DNA of 64,000 nt, taken from contig CAMPDV010000227.1 of the NCBI GenBank assembly GCA_946699065.1, positions 413,013 through 477,012 of the forward strand. The letters run 5' to 3'. This document shows, in pieces, positions 11,396 through 24,139 of this stretch. The DNA comes from Loxodes magnus (Eukaryota > Ciliophora > Karyorelictea > Loxodida > Loxodidae). Position 1 is the stretch's first letter; each line of letters starts with the position of its first letter. Below the pieces are notes generated by a model. It was not told the origin of the DNA, ran no database searches, and saw nothing but the letters and a program-made list of their open reading frames with translations. A program made the translations under genes and the position numbers.

Positions 11396-12935
11396 TTTTT
11401 GTTTTTTCTATAATAAAAAAATATGATTGTAATTAAAATTTTAGAGATAGAAAATACAAATTTATAAAAAGCGAAAGATAAAAATAAGCAATTAGAAGTA
11501 TTAAAACTGAAGACTAAATATAAAGATATTTTTTTAATTAAGAAATTATAGTTCAATGAAATTAAAAAATAAAGATCAATAAAAGAGAAAGAGTATAAAT
11601 AATTTGCTATTCTTGTTAAAATAAAATTGCTAATAAAACTCTTAGAATTATTATACTTTAAATAAAGAAATTAGAAACAATTTGCAGCTTTCTATTGAGT
11701 TAAATTTCACTGAATTTAAAGAAAAATAATTAGTTAAAAGTTTGAGCTAATTTAATTTTTAAATTTAACTCTAAATTTGGAGGAGTCAAAGATTAGGATG
11801 GTGATTAATATAAGTAGAGCTTTTATATAATTAAAAATTACTATAATAGTAAATTTTAATTTATCTAATAATTAAAATAATTGATTTTTCATATCTTTTT
11901 TTTTTATTAATTTTTTGCTTCTTATAAAAACTTTATTTTTATTTAATTTAATAATTCTCAATAATTTTTTATAGATATTTATCCATTAAAAATAATAAAA
12001 AATAATTTCAATTATTTAGGTAAAAAATTGTAGATATGATAACAAATTAATAAGTAATAATCTTTAAATTAATAACTTTTATTTTAAATATCCCTTTTAT
12101 TTCTAATTTCTTTTATTCTTCTTTGAAATAAATTTTAAATTGATGAATGATATATAAGGAGTTTATTTAAGTGGTAGATAATTTATTAATAATGTTTATA
12201 TTTTTAGATAAATAAAATTATTTTTCTATTTAATTAAAGAAATAATTTTTTAATATAAATAGGTATAAAATTAAATATAGAATAGAGAATTATTTTCTTA
12301 TAGATATTTAGATTGATATACATTTTATATACATTGGTAGATTAAAGTTTATTAATTGTTGTTTATTTCCTTTAAATAACTTAATATTTTTAATACTCAT
12401 AACATTTTTAATTATATGAAGAAGTTATTAATAATTTAATATCTTAAGTCAGGGTAAGGTTTTACTAAATTTAGAGGGACTTTTGTTATAAATATAATTT
12501 AGAAAATTGAATAAATGATTAAGAAAAAGTATTTATTTATTACTTTAAGAAATCATTTATATTCAAGACCAAGCTAATTAAAATAAACCTTAGCTTACTC
12601 TATTCATTTCAATCTAATTATCAAATTTATTTCATTTGCATATTTACTTTACATGAAATATACTCTTAGATATACTTTTCAACTTAGTATTACGAGATGA
12701 TGGGATAATTAATTTCTTATTTACAGTTAGTTTTATCATTTTCTTTGCTAGCAAGTATTATAATTTTTTATTTAGCTTCACATTTTATATGAAATAAACA
12801 ATTTCATACCTTAATTTAATGAAGAAAACTTAACTTAAAGTTGTTTAAAATGGTTATTATAACTATCTTCTTATATTATTCATAATCTTAGTAATTATAA
12901 CAACAGTTTGACATTCTCGATATTTCGTTATATAC
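11396..12935. other. AT-rich sequence, no supported gene
   Basis: The upstream leader of the ORF1 copy and about 1.5 kb of AT-rich sequence. Hydrophobic strings near 12600-12850 are seen in the plus frames, but nothing with conserved residues or a clear start and TGA end. Confidence 0.4.
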
Positions 12936-13460
12936 ATGAGCTAATAAGGAACTATATAGCTAAAAAGTTGTAGTAAACCTTAGGTAGATGTTTGAAAAGA
13001 GCTCTAGATATTTTATAATGCTAATTAGAATAAAAGAGAAATATATCAAAAATAATAAATAAAAACCAAGAAGACGAATAATTAAAGCCAAATTACTAAT
13101 AATTTATGAAGTGAAGTTCGTTTGAAAATAAGAAGTTGATTCATATAAACTTTATTATATGATTATAATTCTGAAAAAACATAAGATGCATCCAAATATA
13201 TACAGAATCAATTTAAAAGTAAAAATGGATGAAAATCAAAGAAATAAATAAAAATAAATTTGAAATTATTATAAGAGAGCTTATTAAGAGAAATTGATAA
13301 AATTTAATAAAATTTATATTCTAGATCTTTTGAAAGAAGGCTACAAATAGACTTTGAAAATTTACCTTGAAGCAGTCAAATTGTAATCCTATCCTGGATT
13401 TTATTAGCATTTATTAAGCTGGGAGAGACCATGATGTTCCAATTAAAGGAGGATTCATGA
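12936..13460 (+). CDS. Small hypothetical protein, 174 residues
   Basis: ATG 12936 to TGA 13458-13460 is a single frame. The second half is the more convincing: it is rich in Arg, Glu, Asp and Ser, then has a hydrophobic stretch (Ile-Val-Ile-Leu-Ser-Trp-Ile-Leu-Leu-Ala-Phe-Ile), then a charged end. Five internal TGA codons would be Trp beside one TGG, a high count for this length. I recognise no family. It could be a small membrane protein, or the end of a longer broken gene. Confidence 0.35.
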
Positions 13461-14708
13461 GAATTTAATATTATTATATAAATTCATAAAGAATATCTAT
13501 TATATAATTTTATAAAGTGAATCCAGATTTATATTAGTCAAATGTGGAATAAATATAATTTATTAATTTAAAGAATTTAATAAATAATAAATTATTTATT
13601 TAAGCTTTATATAGTTAATCATATAGAAATACTTGGAGAAAATAAGCTAATAAATGTAGAATTAATAATCATTTACTAAATAAATCTAATTGTTGTGTTG
13701 TATGAAACTATGATGTGCTTAGTATTCAATGAATATTAGATTATTTCTACTTTTACTATATTACTCTTTATGATTTTTTCATTCTAAATGAAAGAAACAC
13801 TTTAAGCATAAGCATTTTTAAGATAAAGTAAATATTTATTGGAAAACCAAAAATTATAAGAATAATTACAAATTTCACTAAAATGACCACTGATTGAAGT
13901 TCAAAACTCATGAGTAAAAGATTGTTCATTTTACTTTTAAAACTAAAAGAATGTAATATCCATAATTGGGTTATTTTCTTTTGAGTGATGTAGTGTTTTA
14001 TCTTTTATTTTAAAATCAAAAGAAATCCTTTTAATTTTCAGATACTAAATTTTTTAACTGGCATAATTTATTTCTTAGTAAATTATTCTATCTTTCCGGA
14101 ATGAGTATACATTTAAATATCTCTTTATCATAATAACTTCTTCCTTATTTATTAACCATATTCAAATTATATTTATAAAAACAAACTTATTTATGGTTTC
14201 TAAATTTCTTTTTTAATTTTTATCAAAACTTAACAAAGATTTTTTTAAAACCCGCATCTTATAATATTTTATTGTATTAAGCAAAGCTTAAATCTAAGGT
14301 TCATAATGCTAATTATGTTCGAAGGAATTTATTACTAAGCATTAGATAAATTTGATGCTAAACTTTTCTTACTATTTTTGGCTTAATTCTAATTTAGATT
14401 TTATGTTTTTATTTAATTAAACTTCTTAGTAAATATTAAGAAATAACTTTAAAACTTTATTTTAGTAAGCATTTCTAACTATTATCTCTTTCAGTAGATA
14501 TACTCAACTAAAATTTAAGTAATTTTTATAATTTATTTATCTTGCCAAAAATGAAATAATCTATAAAGTTTATACTTTTCTAAGATTTTAAAATATTTAA
14601 ATATATAAAAATAACAATAGTTAATTTCTTAAGATTTCCTTCTTTATAAATTCAAATCTTCATTGCTTTACCTTCACTAAATATCAAATCATTTAAAAAT
14701 AAAATAAA
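13461..14708. other. Intergenic sequence upstream of the Cys-rich gene
   Basis: No motif or RNA gene is visible. The last 100 bases before ATG 14709 are A/T-rich, with a short run AAAAATAAAATAAA immediately before the start, as before other well-supported starts here. Confidence 0.4.
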
Positions 14709-17700
14709 ATGAAAATAGCAGTACTGATGTTAAGTCTTTAGCTTATCTAATTTACTTTGGCTCAACTAGATTTCTTTGATATAATGATTTCCAACTCTCC
14801 TAAATCTTATTCTAACTTATAATAAGCTCCTTCCCAAAAATTTTAAGACTATAAATTTAATCCTTAGACACAAACTTAATTTAGTATTACAGCCTGAATT
14901 AAATTCAACTAAACTTAGTAGAGCGGAGTCTTTTTATAATTATATCAAAGTAATTCAATATATCTAGAGTTTATCATGTATTAAACACCAAGTACATAAA
15001 CTAAATTTTAAATGAGACTAAGAAAATATTAGGATTCCTGATAAACTATTGTAGTTGATTATATTTATGATATTTGAGTGTTTCTAGGATTTTCTCTTAA
15101 TAATTAACTGTAAGCTTTTTTTACTTTAACACACTCTAAATTTAATAATATCTTCCATAGTGATTAACAAACTTATCTTGAATGAATAACTTTTACTTCA
15201 AATAATCTTATTTACTAAGGAAGCTTCTATTAATAAATTAATTTTATTGGATGGATGTATTCAGCTAGATACTATAAGAATTCATACTTAACTGCAAATG
15301 ATTTTACTCTTAACTTAAACTATTAATTTTAAGGTTTTACTTAAACTGAAATAACCTAATGCTGAGATTATTGCTTCAAATGTTATGATATTCTAACTAG
15401 CAATTGTTTATAATGCTATTATGGTTGAATATTTTAAGGAGATTAATGTCTATGCTCACTAAAAATTTCGAAAGAAAAAGAGTGTTTACCGGAATGTCCA
15501 GGTAATTAATAAGATTAAGATAACGATGGAAAATGTGATTACTGTAACTAAACTATTCCTTTCTGTTAAAATTGCACCTAATAAGGAGATATTTGTATTT
15601 AGTGCTAAGAATCTTATCTTCATCTTGATAATTAATGTGTTGATAGTTGTCCTAATAATACTTATTTTATTTAAAATTAAACTTGCGCTAAATGTGATTA
15701 AAAGATAAAAAATTGCTTAGAGTGTGATTTAGAAGGAGATATTTGTACAAAATGTTAAGATCCTTATCTTTTATTAGAAGATTAATGTGTTTCAAGTTGT
15801 CCAGACTAAACTTATTTTGATTAAGACTAAGTTTGTTAAAAATGTAACTAAAAGATATAAAATTGTTTATATTGCGAAAATGAAGGATAGATATGTCTAT
15901 AATGCTAGTTTCCTTATCCTTTACTTGATGGTAAATGTGTAGAAAGTTGTTTTTCTGATAATAGTTATTTTATATATAACTAAACTTGCTTTTAATGCAA
16001 TATAAGTATAGATAATTGTAATAATTGCAATATTGATGGGAATAGATGCATTAAATGTAAAGATTCTTATTTATTATTGGAAGATTAATGTGTTACAATG
16101 TGTCCAAATGAAACTTATTTCTAATAAAATTAGACTTGCTATAGATGTGAAGAGAAGATCAATAAATGTGTTTAATGTGATTAAGCAGGACTAGAATGTA
16201 ATAAGTGCATGGAAGGAAATTATTTATTAGATAATATTTGTGTTTAATGTTGTCCTTAAAATGAGTATTTTATTTAAAACTAAACTTGCTTTAAATGTAA
16301 CTAAAAATTAAATAATTGCTAATCATGCAATAATTAAGGAGATATTTGTAATAAGTGTTAGAAGCCATTTATTTTATTTGAGAATAAGTGCGTTGATAAA
16401 TGTGGTAATGATGATAATTACTATGAGGAAAATTTTACTTGCTTGAAATGTGAGTAGAATACTAAACAATGCTAAAAAAATATTACTGAATAAAATATAT
16501 CAAGTTAATCATTTGAGTTTAAAGTAACTGATACAGAATAATTTTTCACTGATTTAACTGAAAATATTTAATATTAATCTTAATATATAGGATTTGCTTC
16601 AGCATAAAGTAGCATTATTTTATAAAGCGTAGTTGTATAAAACTGCTTCTAAATATTTTGATTTGTAGCTTTTATTACTTAAATGATTATGTTAAATGCC
16701 TATATAAATGTACCTAGACCTGATAATCTTAACAACTATTATTTCTAGAATTATAACTTAAAATTACCTTTTGAACTTAATGTTGACTTTTTTGAAATAT
16801 AATGAACCAACAATGAAGTTGAATAAAATATTTGAAAAATGCTTAAATATAGTTCTAGTTTATTCCTAGCAAACTCTTTTAATTCCATTTTTATCATTTT
16901 ATCTGCTTTGGCTTTGAGCTTTATTTTTAGAATATTAAGTTATAGATTCAAAAACGTTAAAGTACTACAAAAACTTCTAAATTTATATTAATATGAAGCA
17001 GTGATAGGATTTTATTTAGGCTAATGTTTAAACTTGAATTTCGCTATTTTTATACAAATTTACAATTTAGATTTTAAATAAGTTTTTACCACTTTAAACT
17101 TGCTATTAACTTTCGTATTCATTGTAAGTTATCATATGCAGATCATTTAAGTTCTAGCCATTTCATATTCTTTCAAAATAGTTTACTCTTATTTACTAAA
17201 ATGATAATAAAATGGAGAATAAGAAGAATAAGAAAAGATAAAAAATAAATTTAATATTTTCTTCTAGGATTTCTAGCCTAATAAGTTATCTCTTTTTTAT
17301 ACAGTCTTTCTTATTAGACGACTCTTCTTATCTTCCTTGCTTATACTACTTATCAATCATCCCAAAGCTTAAATAGTTCTAATGACTCTCAGCTGCTTTT
17401 TATAAATCCTCTTTCTGATCTTGTATAGACCTTTTCAAAATAATAAACGAAATTACTTTGATAGCTTTGTAGAAACTTTTTTGATGTGCATTTATCTATC
17501 TAATTTTTATTTCGATGCATAAAAAGAAAAAATGCAATTGGAAGGGCTAAATGAAAAGTATATAAGCAAAATAGGAGGTTTTATATTATATGCATCTAGT
17601 ATTTTTATTTTCATAGTGACAGTTGGAATGATAATATTGAATATAAGAAACTTTATTTAGCAATATAGAGAAAAAAGATAAATATAAGCAGAACCAATGA

Positions 17701-18017
17701 AGATGCCCAATATAACTTTTGATATTTCTTAAACTTAATAATAAATAAAGCATTCTTAAATAATATCTTCTGAACTTAGAGAGCAGAACGATTTAAACTT
17801 AACTATCTTTTAAGGAAATAAATCAAAAAGAACTAATTTAAAATAAAAAATACAAAATTTATATTTTAAGGAAGAAGAAAAATAAGATGATTTAGTGCAT
17901 CAATAGCAAATTGAAGATTAAGACTTCAATATTAATGAAATTATTTAACAAATAAAATAAGAAATTTAAAAAGAAAAATAAGCAGGGAAAAAGAAAGAAT
18001 AAGAGTAAAGTGCATGA
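14709..18017 (+). CDS. Cys-rich repeat, multi-pass membrane protein (1102 residues)
   Basis: A single frame of 1103 codons runs from ATG 14709 to TGA 18015-18017 without any break. Residues 1-19 are a signal peptide. About 215-590 holds roughly six repeats of near 48 residues with six or more Cys each, patterned Gly-Asp-Ile-Cys-x2-Cys...Cys-Val-x2-Cys-Pro...Thr-Cys-x2-Cys, the furin-like or growth-factor-receptor-like Cys-rich type. After about residue 640 come six or seven hydrophobic spans and a Lys/Glu/Gln-rich cytoplasmic tail. Such ectodomain plus multi-TM proteins are a large surface family in ciliates; the ligand is unknown. At least eight internal TGA codons sit where Trp fits (Asp-Ile-TGA-Val-Phe, Phe-TGA-Phe-Val), beside one normal TGG, and Gln is mostly TAA/TAG. 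No intron is needed. This is the strongest host gene in the window. Confidence 0.88.
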
Positions 18018-18535
18018 GGATAAAAAAGGAAAAAGAAAATATAAGGATAAAAAATTGAAGGACACTTAAAAAATATTTTGATTAAATTTAATTTCTTAAA
18101 TATTAATATATTAAGTCTCTTTAATTTAAAATTTTTTTTAAGATAAGTTTAAATCAAAATCTATGGAAATAAATTGTTAAAAAAGATAAAATTTGCTAAA
18201 GAAGATAATTATACAAGTTTTAAACTCAATTGGAATAGACTATTTATTTTATTAAATTTAGAATAAACTTTTATGTATACATAACAATTTTTTTAATATG
18301 GTAAATTTTATTCTTTTTATTTCCCTTCTGCTTTCTTTTTCTTAAAAATAATTTTAAAGAAAATTTCACTTTAATAAAAGCTTCTTATAATAATCGTAGC
18401 ATTATCTTTTATATAGCAAGAGTTTTTTACGTGTTTTTACTGAAATTCCAGTTTATAGTTATTTATTTTTCACGATTTATGATGGACTGCTATAATAAAA
18501 ATTAAAAGCTTTCGATATTTTATTAATACTCAAAA
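18018..18535. other. Intergenic spacer
   Basis: 3' flank of the Cys-rich gene and 5' flank of an ORF1 copy. AT-rich, with no conserved element seen. Confidence 0.4.
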
Positions 18536-19375
18536 ATGGAAAAAACCCAGGAATCTAAACCTTGAATTCTAACCTAATAGATCAATCTTAAGTCTCAGTT
18601 AACTAATAAGAACCAAGAATTCAAAAAAAATATAAATCTACTCCTTTTAAGGATTGGGAAATACTGAATTTCCTAACGAACTTAAAAACCTTGAGAAACC
18701 AAATGAACAAGGCATTATTTAGCTTTATTCCTTAATTGAGAAAATGAATACAGAAATTTAAACAGAAAACTAGAATCTTAAGCTTCTTTTGTAAGATAAA
18801 AAGGAAGATAAAGGCTAGGTAAGTTAAGTTTTGCTTTAAATTGGAGCCTTAACTTCCAAATTTGAATTGATTAAAAAAATCGAGCATAAAATCAATAGAA
18901 AATTGAAGAAGAAGTCCAATTAAAAATTAAAAAACTAATCTCAAATAGATAAGATAGAAAAAGAACAAAAAATTTAAACAAAATAAAAACTTTGATTCAA
19001 GCCATTAATAAAACGTTGCTATTATTGTCAAAAAACTGGACACTAATGAAAATAATTTATAAAGTGAAGAAAAGTGCTTGAGCAGCATAGAAAGATCTTG
19101 AAACATCAAGGAGACTATATTGAAACTGCTTATGAGGTATTTATAGAAAGAAACCGGTATTAGTAGACTCAAGTGTGACATTACTCAAACAGGATCTTGA
19201 TAATAAGTAGTAACAAAAATAAATAACTTCAAAGGGCAACGATAACCTTAGAATTTATTTAGAGAAGCTGGAGTAAAATTACAAGAAGACGGAAGAGCAA
19301 TTCTATTAGCTTATAGAGGAGAAAGGAGAATTATCTCAGTATGAAATTGATTAAGATGAAGACATATACAGTTGA
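18536..19375 (+). pseudogene. LINE ORF1 (gag-like) copy, frameshifted
   Basis: ATG 18536 begins Met-Glu-Lys-Thr-Gln-Glu; by about 18655 the convincing frame has shifted by one. It then gives a coiled coil and a knuckle at 19017-19055, Cys-Tyr-Tyr-Cys-Gln-Lys-Thr-Gly-His-Gln-Trp-Lys-Gln-Phe, in which the last Cys is Phe and the Trp is TGA. A second coiled coil follows in yet another frame and ends Asp-Glu-Asp-Ile-Tyr-Ser before TGA 19373-19375. A 3' hairpin and an AACTCTTTTAGTT block follow directly, as at the ends of the reverse transcriptase copies, but there is no ORF2 between. It is thus an ORF1-only insertion with a LINE 3' end. Confidence 0.6.
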
Positions 19376-19401
19376 GAGATGGTTATAAAAACTTTTATGT
19401 T

Positions 19402-19435
19402 CTTTAATTTTAGGAAGCGTTTCCTCTAATTAAAG
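19402..19435 (+). other. 3' stem-loop of an ORF1-only element
   Basis: CTTTAATTTTAGGAA pairs with TTTCCTCTAATTAAAG around a GCG loop, with two mismatches. It occupies the same place, just before AACTCTTTTAGTT, as the stem-loops after the ORF2 copies at 8873 and 44014, but its paired sequence differs while pairing is kept. Confidence 0.6.
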
Positions 19436-19443
19436 ATAACCCT

Positions 19444-19489
19444 AACTCTTTTAGTTAAAATTAATTAATTAATTTTAACTAAAAGAGTT
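19444..19489. repeat. Perfect 46-bp palindrome
   Basis: Bases 19444-19489 are an exact palindrome with no spacer, centred between 19466 and 19467. The left half begins AACTCTTTTAGTT, the block that ends the retroelement copies, and the right half is its mirror. This is what two element 3' ends joined tail-to-tail would give. Alternatively it is a self-complementary RNA or cruciform site. Confidence 0.85.
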
Positions 19490-19775
19490 TTTGGAATCGG
19501 AAGCTCCTTACCACTTAGACAGCCCGATACTCTCTTTTTAAGGAATAACGGGGATATCCTGTTGTGCTCCAGGCACAGCTGCTAGGGAGCTCCATCGCTA
19601 TGAGCAGCCAGGCTTCAAGACCCTACCAAGAGTGGATAATCTCAAAGACAGCGTTCTCTTCAGAAAAAAACTCCGATCAGGAACTTTCTCAGCAACAAAA
19701 AAAGAACTTGTTCCTAGCCATAAAACCAGAAATTTTAGACAAGAAGACCAATATCAGCTCCTACTATCTTTTCAA
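19490..19775 (+). other. Compositional island with a coherent peptide frame
   Basis: This short stretch is visibly richer in G and C than anything around it. One plus frame reads as a balanced, basic peptide of about 95 residues, including Pro-Gly-Thr-Ala-Ala-Arg-Glu-Leu-His-Arg-Tyr; that bit resembles a piece of the histone H3 Pro-Gly-Thr-Val-Ala-Leu-Arg-Glu-Ile motif, but the resemblance is not sustained. Gln codons include CAG and CAA rather than mostly TAA/TAG. A second frame from ATG 19564 is also open. It begins at the palindrome and ends at the dispersed repeat. It may be a fragment captured from elsewhere. Confidence 0.4.
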
Positions 19776-19781
19776 TTATAA

Positions 19782-20010
19782 GATATTTAATGTATAGTTG
19801 AATGAAAAATAATTGAAGGAACTTTTAGCATTTAAATTCCTTATTATTTAAAGATACTCTTTATTTATTAATAATCTTAGTAATTCTACTCTTAATTATA
19901 AAAGATTTTTATACTTTTCTTTATTTTATTTATAAAAATAGAAAATAATAGGAATAATTCTTAATTTTATATATATAATGGTTCTAATTTAAGTATTTTA
20001 ACAATTAAGT
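19782..20010 (+). repeat. Dispersed repeat, copy 2
   Basis: Same-orientation relative of 8297-8560, with ordered shared blocks (GGAACTTTTAGC, TTCCTTATTATTT, ATACTCTTTATTTA, AAAAATAGAAAAT, GGTTCTAAT) and many substitutions and small indels between. It starts exactly where the compositional island ends. Confidence 0.65.
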
Positions 20011-23000
20011 TTTCAGATTTTATTGAATCTTTTTAACTTTCATCTATAATTTTCTTAAAAAGCAGATTCAAATTTTGTAATTCATTTTAATTAAAACAGC
20101 TATAATAGATGATAAAATTTTAAATTTTTAGAAGAAGAAAAAAATTAAAATGATAAAAAATAATTTTATCTTTATGAAATTGAATAATGGAAATTTTAAT
20201 CATTTGATTATAATGATCATACTAGATTTTTTTAAGAAGATTTTTAATGATTTATTAAATAAAATATAATAATTAATCTACATTTCAATTTTTTTAAATA
20301 TTATAAATTTATAAATCTGATAATACTTTATGAAGTTAAAAGTTAAATACTTTAAAAAAATAAAAATAACTTTTATAAAAATTATTTTTTAGCATCTTAT
20401 AATTAAAAATAATTGCAAAATAAATTTTAAATTCTCAATTAGATTTTTTAATCTTATAGATAATGAAATTATTAGAATAATATTAAAATTTTTATATATT
20501 TAATGTAAATTTATAAATGTTTAAAAGAAATAATAATCAATTTATTAAAATTCCTATTTCTAATTTTTCATTCATCTTTTTATATCAATAATGATTATTC
20601 TTATGGGGTTTTTTATGATTTAGCAATAATTTATATTAATTTTTTAAAAATCCTTGATAGAAAAAATTAAAACTCTAAGATAATTTTGATTTTTTTAAAT
20701 ATTTAGTCCAAAAAAATTGTTTAAAATAATCTAATATATAATTTAATTTAAAAAGTAATATAATTTAACTCCTTTACTCTAAAACCTTACATGATACCTA
20801 ACTTTTTTTATTTTATTTCTTGTTTTTATATTTTTATATTTTTTTCTTTTAGTTCACCATTTAAAACAGATTCAATTTTATTAAGATAAAAATTAATTTA
20901 TTTTAATCTTGTTGTAAATATTTTAATTAATTGTCATAAATTTTAATTAGATCTTTAAATATATTTAGATTATTTATATAGTCTCTATATTTATTTAAAA
21001 TTAAAATTTGTTATTTAACAAAATAAAAAATTGCTTTAAGCTATTAAAAAAGAATTAAATTTATTTTAAAGACTGATTATATTTCTATAATATAGAATTA
21101 TGGTTTTATATCTTCTAGATTATTTATTATTACATTTAATTAATAATCATTATAATATATTTTTACAATGTTTACTATTTATTTAGCAAAACTTAACTAG
21201 AAATATTAAAATTCTTGTTTTAACTTTTAATTTCTTAGCTCTTTATAAAATCAAATTAATAATTTAGAAAAATTAATTTTAGCTATTTTCATTTAATTAT
21301 CATAAAAATAATTAATTCATAAAAATTAAAAAGAAAATATAATTAAATCATTTATTTTAATTATCTAAATTCTTTTTCCATAAAAAGCTTTAAAAATAAA
21401 TAGTAAGGAATTAATCTATATAACCTGAAAAAAAGCAGTAAATAGTTTAATTTTAAATTAAAAATCTGTATAAAATTGATTTAATTTTACTTTTTCTTAT
21501 ATAATTAAAAATCATAAATTATTCATTTTTTTAATTAAATTTTAATTAAATTTTACTAATAAAACTTTTTATTTATCTTCCAATAAGTTTTTTATTTGGA
21601 ATAAGCATAATTTTGTTTATTATTAATCTCAATAAAATATTTAAAAAGTTTAAATAAAGTATAATAAATTGCTTAAATATCGCTAATAATAACTTAAGAA
21701 ATTTGGTAAAATAGTATTTTAAAGAATTATTTATAAGTAGTTGATGATTTATTTTAGTTTTATTACTCTTTAATAGAAGTATTATTTTTATTTCATCAAT
21801 ATGATTTATACTCATTATTTAAGTTTAGGTAAAGTCTTAATATTTAAAATTATATATTAGAGATATTTATTGTAATATATAAAATTTTTGTTTAGTACTT
21901 TGATGATTATCTTCAAAGTTCAAAGCAAAAAACTTATATAATCACTATAAGAATAAATTAAAATATACAAAATTATAAAAATAAGCTAAAAAGTGAACGT
22001 AGATCTAACAAAATTTCTATAATCTAGAGTTAATTTTTTAGTTATATTAGCAATAGAATTTATTGATCACTTTATTTATTTAAAATTAGTAAAATTAGGT
22101 AATTTATATAATTATCTACATATTTAATTAAAATATGCGCAATAATAAACTATTATTGAATCAAGCTAATATTTTTATTTTAAAATTATATTTATGTAAA
22201 CTCTAATTCTTAAAATTTAATTATTTAAATATCACTGTTTTTAATATCCAATTTAAATTAAAGTATTTATATAGTAATTATAAGTATATTTATTACTTTT
22301 TTCTATTTTTAAGTAAAAAATAATTTTATAAATAAACTTTCTAAATGAGTCAAAACTTAAAAAATTATTTTAAGATGACATTTACTTTTTTCAGTTATAT
22401 ATTTTGAATCTTTAAAATGTACAATTGCATCACTTTCTTAATTATTTTTATCTTAATTCTTTATCTATCATACTTTTATAATATGCTGTTGATTATATAA
22501 TATTTTTTAATTTTAAAATTTTGGTACTTTTAATATTTTAAATGAGAAAATTATGCAGAAATAAAAAAATATTTTTTAATGTAAGCAGATTTAAATCAAT
22601 AATAGTTCTAAAATTAATTAAAAAATTAAAGAAAATTAATAAATTATAAAGTAAAAGAAAAAAATTAATTAATGGCTTTACTTTAGACTTTTTTAGTTTA
22701 CATTTATTATTTTAAAATATTTTAATTTATAAAATTACAGTATTTCACTTTAATATTAGAAAATTAATGAAATATTTAATCTAATTTGCAATTTTTATTT
22801 TTAATGATTCTTAATTCTTTAATTTTAAATTAATAGTCTTTTTTCAATATGGTATTTATTCATTTTTAATAACTATAAATTAAATTTTATTTAACTACAA
22901 ACTTAATTATAATGAAATTAAATTTTAACATTCTATCTTTAAAGTATTTTTGTATTTTTAGAACATAAAATTATTTCAGGATTATTAGGAAATAAATAAA

Positions 23001-23440
23001 TTAAACTAGAACTAAAATTGTTATTTTTTCTTAGTCTTTATAGACTATTAATTTGTATTTTTAAATAATTTACTATAAATCATTTTTTTGCTTGTTAGTT
23101 TGAAATTTAAGAAAAATTAAAATTAAATAATTTGAATTATTAAGTCATTATATAAAATTATCATCTAAATATTATTTACATGCATACATATTATTTGGTA
23201 TAAATTAGAGTTTAATTTCTTAGGCTTTGAAAGTATTCATAACTAAAAATAATTTTTATAAATATATCTCATTTTTATTTCTAATCTAAGCATTAAAATA
23301 AAAATTTAATAATTTTCCTTCTAATATATTTTTTCAATTAAGCCTCTTCAAAATAATTTGTTCTACTAATATCTCTAAATTATTTTATTTTTTTATTTAT
23401 TATTTTAAACTGTTTGAGATTTAAAATAGCCTAATTTATT
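20011..23440. other. AT desert
   Basis: About 3.4 kb in which almost every word is A/T. Translations on both strands are nearly pure Lys, Asn, Ile, Leu, Phe and Tyr. I see no RNA gene, tandem repeat or conserved motif. Confidence 0.55.
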
Positions 23441-23444
23441 ATTG

Positions 23445-24139
23445 TGATATCACCTTTATTTGATTTACTACATATAATTTATTGTTTAAAAAATATAGTC
23501 ACCTCAACTTGTTTGGATCTTCACTGTCATGAATTTTGATGATTTTAAGATTAATTTTCGTGATTTTTTCTTATAGGTCAAATCTCAATCGTTTTCTATT
23601 GTATTCATAAACTACTTTTTAGATATAGGGAATATTTTTTAATTTTCTTGAAATATTTTTTTCTGTAAAGCAAACCTATTGATTGAAATATTTTTCTTAT
23701 ATAATTTTCTAATTTTTTTACTTAAATTGTTAGAAATTTTGTCTTATGTTTTGGCTGCTTGCAGTATCTATATATCGTTACTCTTCGTTAGCTAATATAT
23801 TTTGCTATATATTTTTATTCTAATTCCATTAAGTTGTTAATTATTTAGAATTGTTCTAGTATACAGATTCTTGTATTTAATATTTCCCGTACGATCTATT
23901 CTGTCTAAAAATTTCCCCTTAAATTTGTTATAATGACGGTTTTAGAGTTAATTCTTTTCTTTAAATTGAGTTTTTAGAATTTAAATTCCATTGAATTTAT
24001 AAACCTTAAGTTCGGCAATAAAAATCAATTAAAGCCGTTGTTTATTTTAATTCTCTTTCAAAAGAAGGAAAATATTTTTTGCAACATCCTACTAAGATTT
24101 ATTATGTTTTGATGGAGAAATTTGCTTCTTTGGAGCCAT
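23445..24139 (-). pseudogene. LINE ORF1 (gag-like) copy, degenerate
   Basis: Starts at ATG 24139 with Met-Ala-Pro-Lys-Lys-Gln, the family start. The knuckle region (about 23765-23727) reads Arg-Tyr-Cys-Lys-Gln-Pro-Lys-His-Lys-Thr-Lys-Phe, having lost the first and last Cys. The 3' part aligns with 45600-46320 and 31850-32544 (shared AATC.CA, GATAxAxGGA and TxACCTTTATTTG blocks). No ORF2 follows. Confidence 0.55.

Noticed and set aside
19564..19797. Histone H3 fragment
   Set aside because: A Pro-Gly-Thr...Arg-Glu-Leu...Tyr resemblance is limited to about a dozen residues, and the rest of the H3 fold is absent.
21573..21815. Minus-strand ORF of 80 codons in the AT desert
   Set aside because: Nearly all Ile, Leu, Lys, Asn, Phe, as expected by chance in A/T-rich sequence.
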